From Clostridiales bacterium UBA1770 (GTDB lineage: Bacteria; Bacillota; Clostridia; Oscillospirales; CAG-272): a stretch of 5,183 nt of DNA. The translations under genes and the position numbers were made by a program. The notes below the pieces were generated by a model. That model was given only the letters and a program-made list of their open reading frames with translations. It was not told where the DNA came from and did not search any database. Below, piece after piece: positions 5,051-5,183 of this stretch. The DNA lies in contig DCGU01000027.1 of assembly GCA_002315325.1 (NCBI GenBank), positions 1-5,183 on the forward strand. The letters are read 5' to 3'. The stretch's first letter is position 1; every line of letters starts with the position of its first letter.

Positions 5051-5183
5051 GCTGTCGCCTGAAAGGGCGGATAAAACAGCAATCGGTCATTGAAAATTGA
5101 ACAACAAGAGAGAAGTACAAAGCATAAAATAAGCGAGTACGGATCTCGGAGATTCTTTATGAGAATACTACTCAAACAAAAAG
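5051..5183 (+). other. Untranslated leader, probably pre-16S rRNA leader (runs off window)
   Basis: No ORF with a ribosome binding site follows the promoter. The segment CATTGAAAATTGAACAAC (5089-5106) resembles the leader and boxA-like antitermination region common before Bacillota 16S genes. Further on, an outer GAGTA/TACTC pair (5135-5139 with 5169-5173) encloses ATCT/AGAT (5143-5146 with 5150-5153) and ATTCT/AGAAT hairpins (5152-5156 with 5162-5166), the last two overlapping at 5152-5153 and so being alternatives. The mature 16S start (AGAGTTTGATC) is not reached. A tRNA or other stable RNA operon is the alternative. Confidence 0.7.

Noticed and set aside
4761..5093. Plus-strand frame across the divergent promoter region
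   Set aside because: It covers two consensus promoters and A-tracts and is antisense to the hydrolase start; its composition is that of untranslated DNA.

Overview
The window looks like chromosomal DNA from a Bacillota (Firmicute). The evidence is gene order plus RNA type: the 3' part of a large, Bacillus-type SRP RNA, then dnaX, a YbaB/EbfC-family gene and recR on the same strand, then a very strong promoter with an rRNA-operon-like leader at the right edge. B. subtilis has the same skeleton (scr-dnaX-yaaK-recR, later rrnA). The moderate GC content and protein style would suit a Negativicute such as a Megasphaera or Veillonella relative, but that is an inference and no 16S sequence is present to test it.

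Layout, left to right: (1) 1-~116, 5'-truncated SRP RNA, followed by a weak hairpin/T-tract at 124-144. (2) 172-1017, a TIM-barrel sugar phosphate isomerase/epimerase that is not part of the usual scr-dnaX arrangement. (3) 1018-1530, a 513-bp non-coding gap filled almost entirely by a 234-bp unit repeated twice in tandem (232/234 identical) plus the beginning of a third copy. Each unit has inverted ends and several internal palindromes, and the last inverted end stops 2 nt before the dnaX ribosome binding site. (4) 1531-4148, dnaX, ybaB and recR, the replication and recombination-repair cluster. (5) 4196-4226, a bidirectional terminator. (6) 4238-4843, a convergent SGNH/GDSL-type hydrolase on the minus strand with a consensus promoter. 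(7) 5016-5183, a plus-strand promoter with perfect consensus hexamers, an extended -10 and phased upstream A-tracts, followed by a structured untranslated leader that runs off the window, most likely into a 16S rRNA gene.

DnaX provides the tau/gamma clamp-loader subunit of DNA polymerase III. RecR acts with RecO/RecF in loading RecA, and YbaB/EbfC is a small DNA-binding protein that travels with them. SRP RNA and rRNA serve protein targeting and translation, so the backbone is housekeeping. The isomerase, the tandem repeat and the hydrolase are the lineage-specific additions. The most unusual item is the tandem repeat. It could be a small non-autonomous mobile element in tandem, or a duplicated structured RNA locus. 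No protein-coding defence or biosynthetic system is visible.
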